A program made the translations under genes and the position numbers. From the NCBI RefSeq assembly GCF_913064665.1, contig NZ_CAJYBT010000004.1, forward strand, positions 62,001 to 126,000: a stretch of DNA of 64,000 bases. Direction: 5' to 3'. Below are positions 19,294 through 28,271 of this stretch, piece after piece (the stretch's first letter is position 1; every line of letters begins with the position of its first letter). This stretch comes from an uncultured Thioclava sp. (GTDB lineage: Bacteria; Pseudomonadota; Alphaproteobacteria; Rhodobacterales; Rhodobacteraceae). The notes beneath the pieces are model-generated. The model searched no databases. It was not told the DNA's origin and saw only the letters and a list, made by a program, of their open reading frames with translations.

Positions 19294-19494
19294 TCAGAGC
19301 CGCGCCCGCAAGCGGGCTGAGTGCGCGCGATGATCGAGCGGCCATGCGGCCTTGGTTGCGGCCCCTTCAAAACCCGCGCGAATCTGCGCCCCGCGGCGTT
19401 TGCCATAGCGCAGGCTCCAACCGATCATCAACGCGAACGCCGTGATCCACATCGCCAAGCTAACAGCATCAACACGAAGGGTCGAACGCCACAA
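19294..19494 (-). CDS. Possible small membrane protein (up to 66 aa), weak call
   Basis: The frame opens with TTG at 19494 (or ATG at 19452) and encodes one hydrophobic segment, SLAMWITAFALMIGWSLRYG, followed by a basic tail. It sits between the PBP1A and prfB genes, all on the minus strand, in a gap otherwise unexplained. The hydrophobic-then-positive layout is typical of small inner-membrane proteins. No family is recognised and the ribosome binding site is weak, so it may be chance. Confidence 0.35.
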   Translation of the reverse strand: MWRSTLRVDAVSLAMWITAFALMIGWSLRYGKRRGAQIRAGFEGAATKAAWPLDHRAHSARLRARL

Positions 19495-19542
19495 CTGACA
19501 TGGGCATTCCGCGCAGTCCCCTTTTCGCGCGCAGGGGGCGGC

Positions 19543-22104
19543 TTAATACAGCCCGCCCGCGCTAAGCGTTCCGAAATCGGCCTTTTTCGGAATGACCTTG
19601 GTCTTGCCCGTCGAAGTGGTGATGGTCTGGCTTGCCTCTTCGCTTTGGCCCGGGGCAAAGAGCGGCAGGTTCACGCCCATGCCAAACCCGCCATCCACAA
19701 CCAGCGCGCCCAGCCCCGACATATCCTGCCCAGGGCGCAGATATTCGGCCTGCACGAACTCGCCCGTCGCGCTGTCTGACAAGCGCTCGCCGGTGTAGCG
19801 ATTGAACTTCACCCAAGTGCCCCCCGGGGGAACCTTGAAATTGGTGCCGCCGAAATCCTTGACCGCCTCTTTCATGAACTCGTTGAACACCGGCACACAC
19901 AGCGTGCCGCCATAGGCATGCGCCCCAAGCGAGCGCGGGTTGTCATAGCCCATGTAGCACGAGGCCACGATGTTGGATGTAAAGCCGGTGAACCAAACAT
20001 CTTTGGCGTCATTCGTGGTGCCTGTCTTGCCGGCGACCGGCACCGGCAAGTTCACGCCCTTGCCAGAGCCGCGTTTGATCACACCCTGCATCAACGAGAT
20101 CATCTGATAGGCGGTGATCGGGTCGATGATCTGTTCGCGATGGCTGGTGATCTGCGGTCCGCGCCCCTCGGGAAGGTTCGGGTCATCGCAGGTATCGCAG
20201 GTGCGCGTGTCATGGCGATAAATCGTGCGCCCATAGCGATCTTGCACGCGGTCCACAAGCGTCGGTTCCACCCGTTCGCCGCCATTGGCAAACATCGCAT
20301 AGGCCGAGATCAGCCGGAACATCGTGGTTTCCTGCGCGCCCAAAGCATTGGCCAAGAACTCGCGCATATCGTCATAAACGCCAAATTTCTCGGCATAGGC
20401 GGCAATCGTATCCATGCCGATTTCCTGCGCGATGCGAATCGTCATCAGGTTGCGCGAGTGTTCCAGCCCGGTGCGCATCGGCGTGGGACCGTAATAGCGG
20501 TTCGAGGCGTTCTTCGGGCGCCACATGCCCTGCGGCGTGTTCACCTCGATCGGGGCGTCGATCACGATCGTCTCGGGCGAGAACCCACTATCAAGAGCCG
20601 CCGCATAGACGAAGGGTTTGAAGTTTGATCCCGGCTGGCGTTCTGCCTGCGTGGCGCGGTTAAACACCGAAGACTGATACGAGAACCCGCCCTGCATCGC
20701 CAGCACGCGCCCGGTATGCACATCCATCGCCATGAACGCGCCCTCAACCTTGGGCACTTGGCGCAGCGTCCAGCGAATGAACGAGCCGTCACTGTCTTTG
20801 GTCATTGCGCGCACTTCGACGACATCGCCGGTTTCCAGCAGATCTTGCGCCTTTTTCGCGCGCGGACCCAGCTTGCCATCCGCGTTCAATTTGCGTGCCC
20901 AAGTGACATCTTCGGGCGCAATCCAGTGGCCGTCTGCGTCTTCTTTGATGCCTTCGATCCCGATGCGCGCAGAATTGCCATCAAAGCCCAGAACAACCGC
21001 GGGATGCCAGCCGGCGACATCGCGGGGCGCTTTAACGGTGGGTACATCGGCCAAAGCGGCGCGCCACGCGGCCTCATCGCCCAGCTTGTCTTGCGCGATC
21101 TTTGCGCCCGTGCCGCGCCAGATACCAAGGCCGCGATCATAATCTTCAAGCGCGCGCTGCAATGCCTTGCCCGCAAGGGCCTGCAAATCGGGGTTCACTG
21201 TCGCGCGGATCGTCAGACCGCCGCCGAAAAATTCCTCGCGCCCAAAGCTTTTGGACAACTGGCGGCGGATTTCATCGGTGAAGTAGTCGCGCGGCGGAAG
21301 TTGCTCGCGAAACGGCGGGTAGTCGCCATTTTGCACAGACTTGAGCGGCGAGGCCTGTTCTTTATCCAGCATGGCCTTGTCGATCCGGCCATCCTCATAC
21401 ATCCGGCGCAGCACATAGTTGCGCCGCAGTGTGGCCTTTTGCAAATCACGCACCGGGTGCAGCGCCGCAGGGGCCTTGGGCAGAGCCGCCAGATAGGCCG
21501 CCTCGCCGGGCGTCAATTGCGACAGGGTCTTGTCGAAATAAGTCTGCGCCGCAGCCGCCACCCCGTAAGAGTTCTGACCCAGATAAATTTCGTTGAGATA
21601 CAGTTCGAGAATGCGATCCTTGCTCAGGACCTGCTCGATGCGCGAGGACAGGATCAATTCTTTGATCTTGCGCTCAATCTTGCGATCTGAGGACAGCAGC
21701 AGGTTCTTGGTGAGCTGTTGCGTGATCGTCGAGGCACCGCGCACATCACGCCCGCCCGTCTTCACCGCCGTAATCACCGCCGAGGCGATGCCGAGCGGAT
21801 CAAAACCAGAGTGATAGTAGAAATTCTTATCCTCGGCCGAAATAAACGCGCCTTTGACCAGATCGGGAATATCTTGGCTGGGCACGAACAGGCGGCGCTG
21901 CTCGGCGAATTCGTCGATCAGGCGGCCATTGCCGTTGTAAATGCGCGAGATCGTCTTGGGGCGATATTGCGCCAACTGGTCGGTGCTGGGCAGATCGCGG
22001 GAATAGATCCAAAAGATCGCCCCGATTGTGAGGGCAGCAAAAACCAGCCCGGTCACAACCCAGGAAAACACGCCACCAATGGAGCTAAGAATGAATCGGA
22101 CCAA
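19543..22104 (-). CDS. mrcA: Class A penicillin-binding protein 1A
   Basis: Bifunctional peptidoglycan synthase: it polymerises lipid II and cross-links stem peptides in the periplasm. It has 853 residues. One membrane anchor lies at about residues 13-34. The GT51 glycosyltransferase has catalytic Glu91 in ISAEDKNFYYHSGFDP and a second motif STITQQLTKN. An OB-like insert follows, then the transpeptidase with SxxK in PGSNFKPF, SRN in HSRNLMTIRIA and KTGT in VAGKTGTTNDAKD. TTG is the likely start, with GAGGG seven bases upstream. A good sigma70-type promoter lies 45-75 bases upstream, in the gap behind the amidase gene. Confidence 0.96.
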   Translation of the reverse strand: MVRFILSSIGGVFSWVVTGLVFAALTIGAIFWIYSRDLPSTDQLAQYRPKTISRIYNGNGRLIDEFAEQRRLFVPSQDIPDLVKGAFISAEDKNFYYHSGFDPLGIASAVITAVKTGGRDVRGASTITQQLTKNLLLSSDRKIERKIKELILSSRIEQVLSKDRILELYLNEIYLGQNSYGVAAAAQTYFDKTLSQLTPGEAAYLAALPKAPAALHPVRDLQKATLRRNYVLRRMYEDGRIDKAMLDKEQASPLKSVQNGDYPPFREQLPPRDYFTDEIRRQLSKSFGREEFFGGGLTIRATVNPDLQALAGKALQRALEDYDRGLGIWRGTGAKIAQDKLGDEAAWRAALADVPTVKAPRDVAGWHPAVVLGFDGNSARIGIEGIKEDADGHWIAPEDVTWARKLNADGKLGPRAKKAQDLLETGDVVEVRAMTKDSDGSFIRWTLRQVPKVEGAFMAMDVHTGRVLAMQGGFSYQSSVFNRATQAERQPGSNFKPFVYAAALDSGFSPETIVIDAPIEVNTPQGMWRPKNASNRYYGPTPMRTGLEHSRNLMTIRIAQEIGMDTIAAYAEKFGVYDDMREFLANALGAQETTMFRLISAYAMFANGGERVEPTLVDRVQDRYGRTIYRHDTRTCDTCDDPNLPEGRGPQITSHREQIIDPITAYQMISLMQGVIKRGSGKGVNLPVPVAGKTGTTNDAKDVWFTGFTSNIVASCYMGYDNPRSLGAHAYGGTLCVPVFNEFMKEAVKDFGGTNFKVPPGGTWVKFNRYTGERLSDSATGEFVQAEYLRPGQDMSGLGALVVDGGFGMGVNLPLFAPGQSEEASQTITTSTGKTKVIPKKADFGTLSAGGLY

Positions 22105-22148
22105 GAGATATCCCTCGCAAGGGGCGCCGATCGCCCCGGTTTGCCCTG

Positions 22149-22177
22149 CCTATACATCGCGTTTACGTGAGGGTCAA
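22149..22177 (-). promoter_or_regulatory. Sigma70-type promoter of the PBP1A gene
   Basis: On the minus strand, TTGACC (22172-22177) is separated by 17 bases from TATAGG (22149-22154). Predicted transcription start is about 22142, giving a leader of about 38 bases before the TTG start. Confidence 0.6.
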
Positions 22178-22270
22178 AGTAATGCGCCATCACGCAATCG
22201 GGAAGTGGCGCTGCGTTCAAATCTTTGCGGCATGCGCGGATGACCGCGCGTCACGCCGCGTTTTGCACCG

Positions 22271-23497
22271 CTATTGGCGTAACAATTTCGCCTCGGCGGC
22301 ATCAGATTGCGCCCAGGCCAGCACCCCGCGCGTGATCGCATCTACCATGCGCGCGCGCCAATCGGGATCACGCAGACGCTTGCGATCTGCCGCCGAGGAC
22401 AAAAACCCCAGCTCAATCAGGACCGACGGGATATCGGGCGATTTCAGAACCGAGAAATTTGCACCCTGCACGGGATGTTTGTGCATCTTGAGCCCCTCGG
22501 TCTTGATCGCGCCCGCCAAGACCTGCGCCACGCGCACCGAGCGCGGCTGGGTCTCGCGCCGGGCCAGATCGACAAGAATATGGGCCACCTGATCGCCCTG
22601 CCCCTCCAGATCGACGCCCGCCAAAATATCGTCGCGATCATGACGCGCGACCAGTTTGCGCGTGGCCTCATTCTCGGCGTGATCGGCGAGGCGGTAAATC
22701 GTGGCCCCCGTCGCGACCCCCTCGGCAATCGAATCTGCATGTAGCGAAATGAACAGATCCGCCCCCGTCGCACGCGCCACAGTGACGCGCGTTTCCAGCG
22801 GCACGAACACATCCTGATCGCGCGTCATCACCACCGTCATTCCCGCGCGGCGTAGTTTGTCACGCAATTGGCGCGCAAACCCCAGAACGATATCGGCCTC
22901 ACGCAGGCCCCCATCCTGCGCGCCCGGATCAAGACCGCCATGACCGGGATCAAGCACGATTTTCAGCGGTCGTGACCCATCCTGACGGCGATGAGGGGCG
23001 GCAACCTCGGCGGGCTGGGGCAAGCCCCAAAGTGCGCTGTCTGCTGCGCCCCGCTTGGCCTTGAAATCCGCCGCCGGGACCGCGCGCAGCGAAAGACGAA
23101 TTTGCGGCGTGTCGCCGCTGCGTTCCTCGGCTGAGACCAGCACCATCGGGCGCGACAATTCCGCGACCATGCGCGACCAGCCGGGGCGAAACGCGCCCCA
23201 GCGCAGATCGGTGATGGTGCTGACCTTGCCCAGTAGCGCGCGTGGATCATGGCCGGTGAAATTCACTTCGCGGAAATCGACCACCAGCCGGTAAGGATCG
23301 GCCAACAGATAGGCGCGATAGGGCACTGGCTGGCTGATCCCAAGCGCAATATCGGTCTGCCCGCCGCCCTGATGAATTGATGAACGCGCAGGGTCCAACT
23401 GCGCCAACGCCGACAGCCCCGGCGCAGGCGTTTGCGCAAAGCTCGGCCCCGCCAGCGCGAAAACCGCCGAGAGAAGAATAAGAATATGCCTGATCAT
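22271..23497 (-). CDS. N-acetylmuramoyl-L-alanine amidase (AMIN plus amidase_3)
   Basis: Periplasmic amidase that cleaves the amide between MurNAc and the stem peptide, normally during septum splitting. It has 408 residues. Signal peptide at residues 1-21 (ILILLSAVFALAGPSFA). AMIN domain at about 45-150 (YLLADPYRLVVDFREVNFTG), for peptidoglycan/septal targeting. Catalytic amidase_3 domain at about 180-400 with zinc ligands in VLDPGHGGLDPGA, the Glu in LREADIVLGFA and the His in FISLHADS. This is an AmiC-type protein, but the precise paralogue name is not assigned. It lies just upstream of the PBP1A gene on the same strand, though the PBP gene has its own promoter. Confidence 0.94.
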   Translation of the reverse strand: MIRHILILLSAVFALAGPSFAQTPAPGLSALAQLDPARSSIHQGGGQTDIALGISQPVPYRAYLLADPYRLVVDFREVNFTGHDPRALLGKVSTITDLRWGAFRPGWSRMVAELSRPMVLVSAEERSGDTPQIRLSLRAVPAADFKAKRGAADSALWGLPQPAEVAAPHRRQDGSRPLKIVLDPGHGGLDPGAQDGGLREADIVLGFARQLRDKLRRAGMTVVMTRDQDVFVPLETRVTVARATGADLFISLHADSIAEGVATGATIYRLADHAENEATRKLVARHDRDDILAGVDLEGQGDQVAHILVDLARRETQPRSVRVAQVLAGAIKTEGLKMHKHPVQGANFSVLKSPDIPSVLIELGFLSSAADRKRLRDPDWRARMVDAITRGVLAWAQSDAAEAKLLRQ

Positions 23498-23556
23498 GCC
23501 TGCCGCCCCGCCTTTTGCGCGCTACTATAACGAGGCGGCGCGCGCGGGGCAAAGCC

Positions 23557-24696
23557 TCAGCGCGCGGCCATGAAGGCGGCCAGACGCTTCAGCCCTTCGG
23601 CGATCCGCTCGGGCGCTTGGGCATAGGATAGCCGGATCGTGCCCGCCCCCCGCTCGGCGTCAAAATCCATCCCCGGCGTGACCGCGACGCCTGCTTTTTC
23701 CAAGATCTCGGCGGCAAAAGCGGCGCTGTCATCTGTCAGCGCGGACACATCGGCATAGATGTAAAACGCCCCATCGGGCGGTGCGATGCGCGAGAACCCC
23801 ATCTTGGGCAATTCCTCTAGCATCATCGCACGGTTTTGCGCATAGGCGGCGCGGTTCTGCTCTAGCTCGTCAAGGCTTTCGAGCGCTCCAAGCGCGGCAA
23901 TCTGTGAGGCATGGGGCGCGCAGATAAACATATGCTGGGCAAGCCGTTCAACGGTACGCAGATGGCTTTGCGGCACCACCATCCAGCCCACGCGCCAGCC
24001 CGTCATCGAGAAATATTTCGAGAAACTGTTGATCACGAAAACATCGTCGGAAATTTCCAGCGCTGACACCGCGCGGGCGTCATATTGCAGCCCGTGATAG
24101 ATTTCATCGGACACGAATGCGATGTTGCGCGCGGCGCAATGGGTCATCAGCGCCGCCAATTCATCCGCGCCAAGCATCGTGCCTGACGGGTTGCCCGGCG
24201 AGGCCACGATCAGCCCAGCCAGATCGTCGGGAATTTCGCTTGGCGTGGGCTGATAGCGGTTTTGCACCTCGGTCGGGATGCTCACCGGTTCAATCGACAG
24301 CCCCTTGAGGATCTGGCGATAGCTGGGATAGCCCGGAGCGCCCAGACCCACCTTGTCGCCCGCATCAAACAGCGCCGTAAACGCCAGCAAAAACGCCCCC
24401 GACGAACCCGAGGTGATCACCACCCGCGCCGGATCCAGATCAAGCCCATACCAACGCTTGTAAAGCGCCGCGATCCCCGCGCGCAGCTCTGGCAGGCCAA
24501 GCGCCACGGTGTAGCCCATCGCCTCTTGCTCTAGCGCCTGCGCCAAACGGCGGCGCGCGGCGGCCGGTGCGGGCGTGGCGGGCTGACCGACCTCCATATG
24601 CACAATGTCGCGCCCTGCAGCTTCGGCCTCAGCCGCCAGCCGCATCACATCCATTGCAAGAAACGGCTCGACCTGTCCGCGTTTCGACCGGCGCAT
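23557..24696 (-). CDS. Class I/II pyridoxal-phosphate aminotransferase
   Basis: PLP enzyme of 379 residues. The Schiff-base lysine lies in NSFSKYFSMTGWRVGW. Other fold-type I landmarks are SGSSGAFLLAF (phosphate region), PGYPSYR, ASPGNPSGTML and SDEIYHGL, with the carboxylate-binding Arg in GAGTIRLSYA. It resembles the aspartate/alanine aminotransferase group; the substrate is not assignable. The open frame extends further upstream, but ATG 24696 has GGGAGAA before it and matches the family N-terminus (RSKRGQVEPFLAMDVM). It is divergent from the DsbA-like gene. Confidence 0.92.
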   Translation of the reverse strand: MRRSKRGQVEPFLAMDVMRLAAEAEAAGRDIVHMEVGQPATPAPAAARRRLAQALEQEAMGYTVALGLPELRAGIAALYKRWYGLDLDPARVVITSGSSGAFLLAFTALFDAGDKVGLGAPGYPSYRQILKGLSIEPVSIPTEVQNRYQPTPSEIPDDLAGLIVASPGNPSGTMLGADELAALMTHCAARNIAFVSDEIYHGLQYDARAVSALEISDDVFVINSFSKYFSMTGWRVGWMVVPQSHLRTVERLAQHMFICAPHASQIAALGALESLDELEQNRAAYAQNRAMMLEELPKMGFSRIAPPDGAFYIYADVSALTDDSAAFAAEILEKAGVAVTPGMDFDAERGAGTIRLSYAQAPERIAEGLKRLAAFMAAR

Positions 24697-24792
24697 GATT
24701 GCTTCTCCCGACTTTGTGACCAACCGGGGCGGGTTAGGCCCTGCGCCGCGCCCCGTCAATGCGCTGTGGCGTCCCGTCGCTGTCACTAACCC

Positions 24793-25620
24793 TTGAACCC
24801 AGACCCGCAAAAGGCCAGTTTGACGCCCAATAGCACCGAACAAAGGAAACGCCCAAGGGCGCGATCGCATTGGGCGGCCACGACCTATGGAGCGCTGGCC
24901 AGGGCCGCCCCTGCGCATGGCTTTGATTATTCAAAGAGGTGCGATCCCCAGAACGCGCAGTTCGGCGTGGTTGTGCGGGCATATTTGTTGGCGATTCCGC
25001 GAGTGTTGTTCGAGGCGATCAACGAGTTGGAGGCCAAACAGCGCGCCGAGCAGGCAGATAATGATGCGCAGTTGATCGCGACCAACTCCAAGGACATTTT
25101 CGACGACGGCTATAGCTGGGTTGGCGGCAATCCGAATGGCGATATCACCATCGTGGAATTCACCGATTACAAATGCACCTATTGCAAGAAAGCGTTCAGC
25201 GAGGTCAATGATCTGCTGACGCATGACGGGAAAATAAAGTTTATTATCAAAGAGTTCCCGATCCTAGGGCAGCAATCCGAATTGGGCTCGCGCTTTGCCG
25301 TCGCGGTGCAGCAGATTGATGGCGATGCGGCTTACGAAAAGGTGCACAACGCGCTGATGGCATTTCGCGGCAATATCACCGTGGAAAGCCTTGTAAAACT
25401 GGCCAAGGATCAGGGTCTTGATGCCGATCCGATCCTGAAGCGAATGAACGAAGAACCGGTTAGCGCCGTTTTGCGCGCCAATTATCAGCTGGCGCAGCGC
25501 ATGGCGATTTCTGGCACGCCGGCCTTCGTGATCGGCGAACAGTTGCTGCGCGGCTATGCGCCCGAAGCGGCGATGGCGCAGATCGTGGCCGAAGAGCGCA
25601 AAGCTAAAGCCGCCAAATAA
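24793..25620 (+). CDS. DsbA-like thioredoxin-fold protein with abnormal N-terminus
   Basis: The region from about residue 44 reads as a BdbD/ScsC-type periplasmic thiol-disulphide protein: a helical arm (FGVVVRAYLLAIPRVLFEAI), the redox CTYC at residues 128-131 in EFTDYKCTYCKKAF, EFPILGQQSELGSRFA, and cis-proline GTPAFVIGEQLLRGY. It is 275 residues from the first ATG. Residues 1-43 are odd: APAHGFDYS looks like the end of a signal peptide, but the stretch before it (RKRPRARSHWAATTYG) has no hydrophobic core. Either the start region has suffered indels or base changes (pseudogene-like or a sequence error), or the protein is not exported. Two hairpins follow the stop. Confidence 0.8.
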   Translation: MNPDPQKASLTPNSTEQRKRPRARSHWAATTYGALARAAPAHGFDYSKRCDPQNAQFGVVVRAYLLAIPRVLFEAINELEAKQRAEQADNDAQLIATNSKDIFDDGYSWVGGNPNGDITIVEFTDYKCTYCKKAFSEVNDLLTHDGKIKFIIKEFPILGQQSELGSRFAVAVQQIDGDAAYEKVHNALMAFRGNITVESLVKLAKDQGLDADPILKRMNEEPVSAVLRANYQLAQRMAISGTPAFVIGEQLLRGYAPEAAMAQIVAEERKAKAAK

Positions 25621-25634
25621 GCGCGACATGAAAA

Positions 25635-25652
25635 CGGGGGGCAAGCCCCCCG
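25635..25652 (+). terminator. GC hairpin after the DsbA-like gene
   Basis: Eight-base-pair stem CGGGGGGC/GCCCCCCG with a two-base loop, preceded by AAAA but without a T-tract on the plus strand. It could help termination of either strand together with the next hairpin. Confidence 0.4.
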
Positions 25653-25665
25653 AATGCCAGATCAG

Positions 25666-25694
25666 AAACCGCAGGCCCAAGGGTCTGCGGTTTT
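25666..25694. terminator. Intrinsic terminator between the DsbA-like gene and ispG
   Basis: A 13-base-pair stem (AAACCGCAGGCCC with GGGTCTGCGGTTT, one G-T pair) around an AA loop, with T-rich ends on both strands. It separates two convergent genes. Confidence 0.8.
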
Positions 25695-25706
25695 CTATTG
25701 CGGCCT

Positions 25707-26828
25707 TTACTCGGCCGCATCCTGCGCAGCGTCCAACTCGGCGGCGCGTTTTTCGACCAGTTCGACGATATGTTCAATCATCTGGTCGTTGGACAGCTTG
25801 TGGCTTTGTTTGCCCGCGAGATAGACCATCCCCGAGCCAGCCCCGCCCCCGGTAAAGCCCATATCGGTCATCAGCGCCTCACCCGGACCATTCACCACGC
25901 AGCCAATGATCGACAGGCTCATCGGTTGCTTGATGTGCTCCAGACGTTGCTCAAGCGCCTCGACGGTCTTGATCACATCAAAACCCTGACGCGCGCAAGA
26001 CGGGCACGAGATGATCTGCACGCCACGGGTACGCAGGCCAAGCGATTTCAGGATCTCGAATCCGACTTTAACCTCTTCAACCGGATCGGCGGACAGGGAA
26101 ACGCGCAGCGTGTCGCCAATGCCCATCCACAGCAGATTGCCAAGACCAATCGCCGATTTCACGGTGCCCGACACCAACCCGCCTGCCTCGGTAATGCCAA
26201 GGTGGATCGGCGCGTCGGTCGCCTCGGCCAGACCTTGATAAGCGGCAGCGGCAAGGAACACATCCGAGGCTTTCACCGAGATCTTGAACTCGTGAAAATC
26301 GTTATCTTCCAGAAGCTTGATATGATCTAGGCCGCTTTCCACCATCGCTTCGGGGCATGGCTCGCCGTATTTTTCCAACAAGTGCTTTTCCAGGCTACCG
26401 GCATTCACGCCGATGCGGATCGAACAGCCGTGATCCTTGGCCGCCTTCACCACCTCGCGCACGCGGCTGGCATCGCCGATATTGCCCGGGTTGATGCGCA
26501 GACAGGCCGCGCCTGCCTCGGCGGCCTCAATCGCGCGCTTGTAGTGGAAATGGATGTCCGCGACGATGGGAACTGGGCTTTCGCGGCAAACCTCGCGCAG
26601 CGCACGAGTGCTGGATTCATCTGGCGTCGAGACGCGCACGATATCAGCGCCCACATCAACGCAGCGCAGGATTTGATCGAGCGTCGCGCGCACATCCGAG
26701 CTATCGGTATTGGTCATCGTCTGCACCGAGATCGGTGCATCGCCCCCAACGGGCACGTTGCCAACCATGATCTGACGGGATTTACGGCGGTAGATATTGC
26801 GCCACGGGCGCACCGGGTTGAGAGACAT
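25707..26828 (-). CDS. ispG: 4-hydroxy-3-methylbut-2-enyl diphosphate synthase (flavodoxin)
   Basis: Iron-sulphur enzyme of the MEP isoprenoid pathway, converting MEcPP to HMBPP. It has 373 residues. The TIM-barrel part carries [14 protein letters not shown] and [14 protein letters not shown]. The cluster ligands are in the C-terminal part: SCPSCARQG and [13 protein letters not shown] 26828 is chosen for its strong AAGGAGG and normal family N-terminus ([17 protein letters not shown]). It lies downstream of the RodZ-like gene on the same strand, an order I recall from related alphaproteobacteria. Confidence 0.97.
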   Translation of the reverse strand: MSLNPVRPWRNIYRRKSRQIMVGNVPVGGDAPISVQTMTNTDSSDVRATLDQILRCVDVGADIVRVSTPDESSTRALREVCRESPVPIVADIHFHYKRAIEAAEAGAACLRINPGNIGDASRVREVVKAAKDHGCSIRIGVNAGSLEKHLLEKYGEPCPEAMVESGLDHIKLLEDNDFHEFKISVKASDVFLAAAAYQGLAEATDAPIHLGITEAGGLVSGTVKSAIGLGNLLWMGIGDTLRVSLSADPVEEVKVGFEILKSLGLRTRGVQIISCPSCARQGFDVIKTVEALEQRLEHIKQPMSLSIIGCVVNGPGEALMTDMGFTGGGAGSGMVYLAGKQSHKLSNDQMIEHIVELVEKRAAELDAAQDAAE

Positions 26829-26913
26829 CGCCCCCTCCTTCGCGGATTTCGCCCTACACATAGGCCAAGCCCTGCGCGGACGCAACGTCTGGACCCCAAT
26901 TGTGAGCGGCTAG

Positions 26914-28161
26914 TTACTGCTGTGCAGCGTCGGGCTGAGCGCCAACCGGGCCAGCATCGGCCACGGCAATCATCTTGGCCAGATCCTTGTCTTGGCCAAG
27001 ATCGGCGACCGGATAGCTGTCATCCAGATTGCTCGGCGAGAGGGTGATATTCTTCGTCACCTCGCCGCGCTTGCCAACCGGGCCATGGGTCACGCCGTTA
27101 ACGGCAAAATAGATCGCGCCGGATTCGCCCGTGCGCATGCTGGGCGCTTCGGCCAGCTTGGGCAGCACAAACCGCTCGCCCGCATCCATGACCTTCTCAA
27201 AGATCGTTGCGCCATCGGCAGATTTGATGCGCACCCAGGACGGGCGCACCGCCATCACGACGACTTCCGGCGCATCGGCCCCAAGCGCCTTGGCCACCGC
27301 CGATTGAATGCTGCTTTTGTTACCCGTCGCGCTGGCAAATTGGGTCGGATCGCCGCCAATGATATTTGGCGTCAGATCGGGGGCAATCGCCCCGGCCGCG
27401 TGATGTAGCACGCTGCCATCTTTGGCATTCGGGTCGATCGAGGCAATCGGACCATCGCGCGAAATCAGCACCGGCGCGTCAAGCGCAACGGGGCGATAGA
27501 TGCGGTCGCTCGCCTCGGGTTTTGGCATGTTGGGCAATGTGTCGTTCTGCGCAAGCTGCGTGTCCTGCGTCACCGAATCAAGCGGATCAAGATCGGCAAC
27601 CACGCCAGGAGCCTGATCGACCGGGGACAGCTGCACGCGCTGCACCTCTTGCAAGACGGTCCAGCCGCCATAACCAATGCCACCCGCGATCAGTGCCAGC
27701 ACCAAAAGCGAGCCCACGGCGCGCGGTTCGACATGGGCCCAAAAGGCCTTTTTCTTGGGAATGAAGGTGGCGTTGGGATTGGCCAGCGCATGCGCCACAT
27801 CGGTCGGGTGGCGCTGCGGTTTGGGGCCAGAGGCTGCGGCAGCCATGCCATGGATCGGCTCATAGCCCGATTCTGCGGAAAAGCGTTGGAACGCCCATTC
27901 CGGATCAAGACCAAGATAACGGGCGTAGGAGCGAACATAGCCTGCGATAAACGAGGGCGTATCGAACGCCTCAACATCACAGCTTTCGATGGCGGCGATA
28001 TAGGCGGCCTTGATGCGCAACTCGCGCTGCACATCCAGCAAAGACTTGGCCAGCGTCGCACGCTCGCCTCGCATTACATCGCCCAAACGCAGTTCAAAAT
28101 CATCAAAGCCTTTTGGCTTATCACCGTCCTGCGTCGAAGGTGTGGCCCTTCGCCCGATCAT
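26914..28161 (-). CDS. RodZ-like helix-turn-helix membrane protein (DUF4115)
   Basis: A 415-residue protein with a cytoplasmic N-terminal HTH of the RodZ/HTH_25 type (about residues 22-95; GDVMRGERATLAKSLLDVQ and TPSFIAGYVRSYARYLGLD), a single transmembrane helix at about 155-172 (VGSLLVLALIAGGIGYGG) and a periplasmic C-terminal DUF4115 domain (about 290-390; VRPSWVRIKSADGATIFE). RodZ links MreB to the elongation machinery in other bacteria. The same role here is likely but inferred, and the long low-complexity periplasmic linker is variable. Neighbours are ispG downstream and hemA upstream, all on the minus strand. Confidence 0.85.
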   Translation of the reverse strand: MIGRRATPSTQDGDKPKGFDDFELRLGDVMRGERATLAKSLLDVQRELRIKAAYIAAIESCDVEAFDTPSFIAGYVRSYARYLGLDPEWAFQRFSAESGYEPIHGMAAAASGPKPQRHPTDVAHALANPNATFIPKKKAFWAHVEPRAVGSLLVLALIAGGIGYGGWTVLQEVQRVQLSPVDQAPGVVADLDPLDSVTQDTQLAQNDTLPNMPKPEASDRIYRPVALDAPVLISRDGPIASIDPNAKDGSVLHHAAGAIAPDLTPNIIGGDPTQFASATGNKSSIQSAVAKALGADAPEVVVMAVRPSWVRIKSADGATIFEKVMDAGERFVLPKLAEAPSMRTGESGAIYFAVNGVTHGPVGKRGEVTKNITLSPSNLDDSYPVADLGQDKDLAKMIAVADAGPVGAQPDAAQQ

Positions 28162-28271
28162 GCTGCCCGTCCCTGCCTCAAGTTTCTGCCCGTCTCGATT
28201 CGCGGCGTATAGCCATTTCGATTAGGAAAGACCTATCACAAGCAAGAGAGCCGCGCACGCGCAGAAATCGG

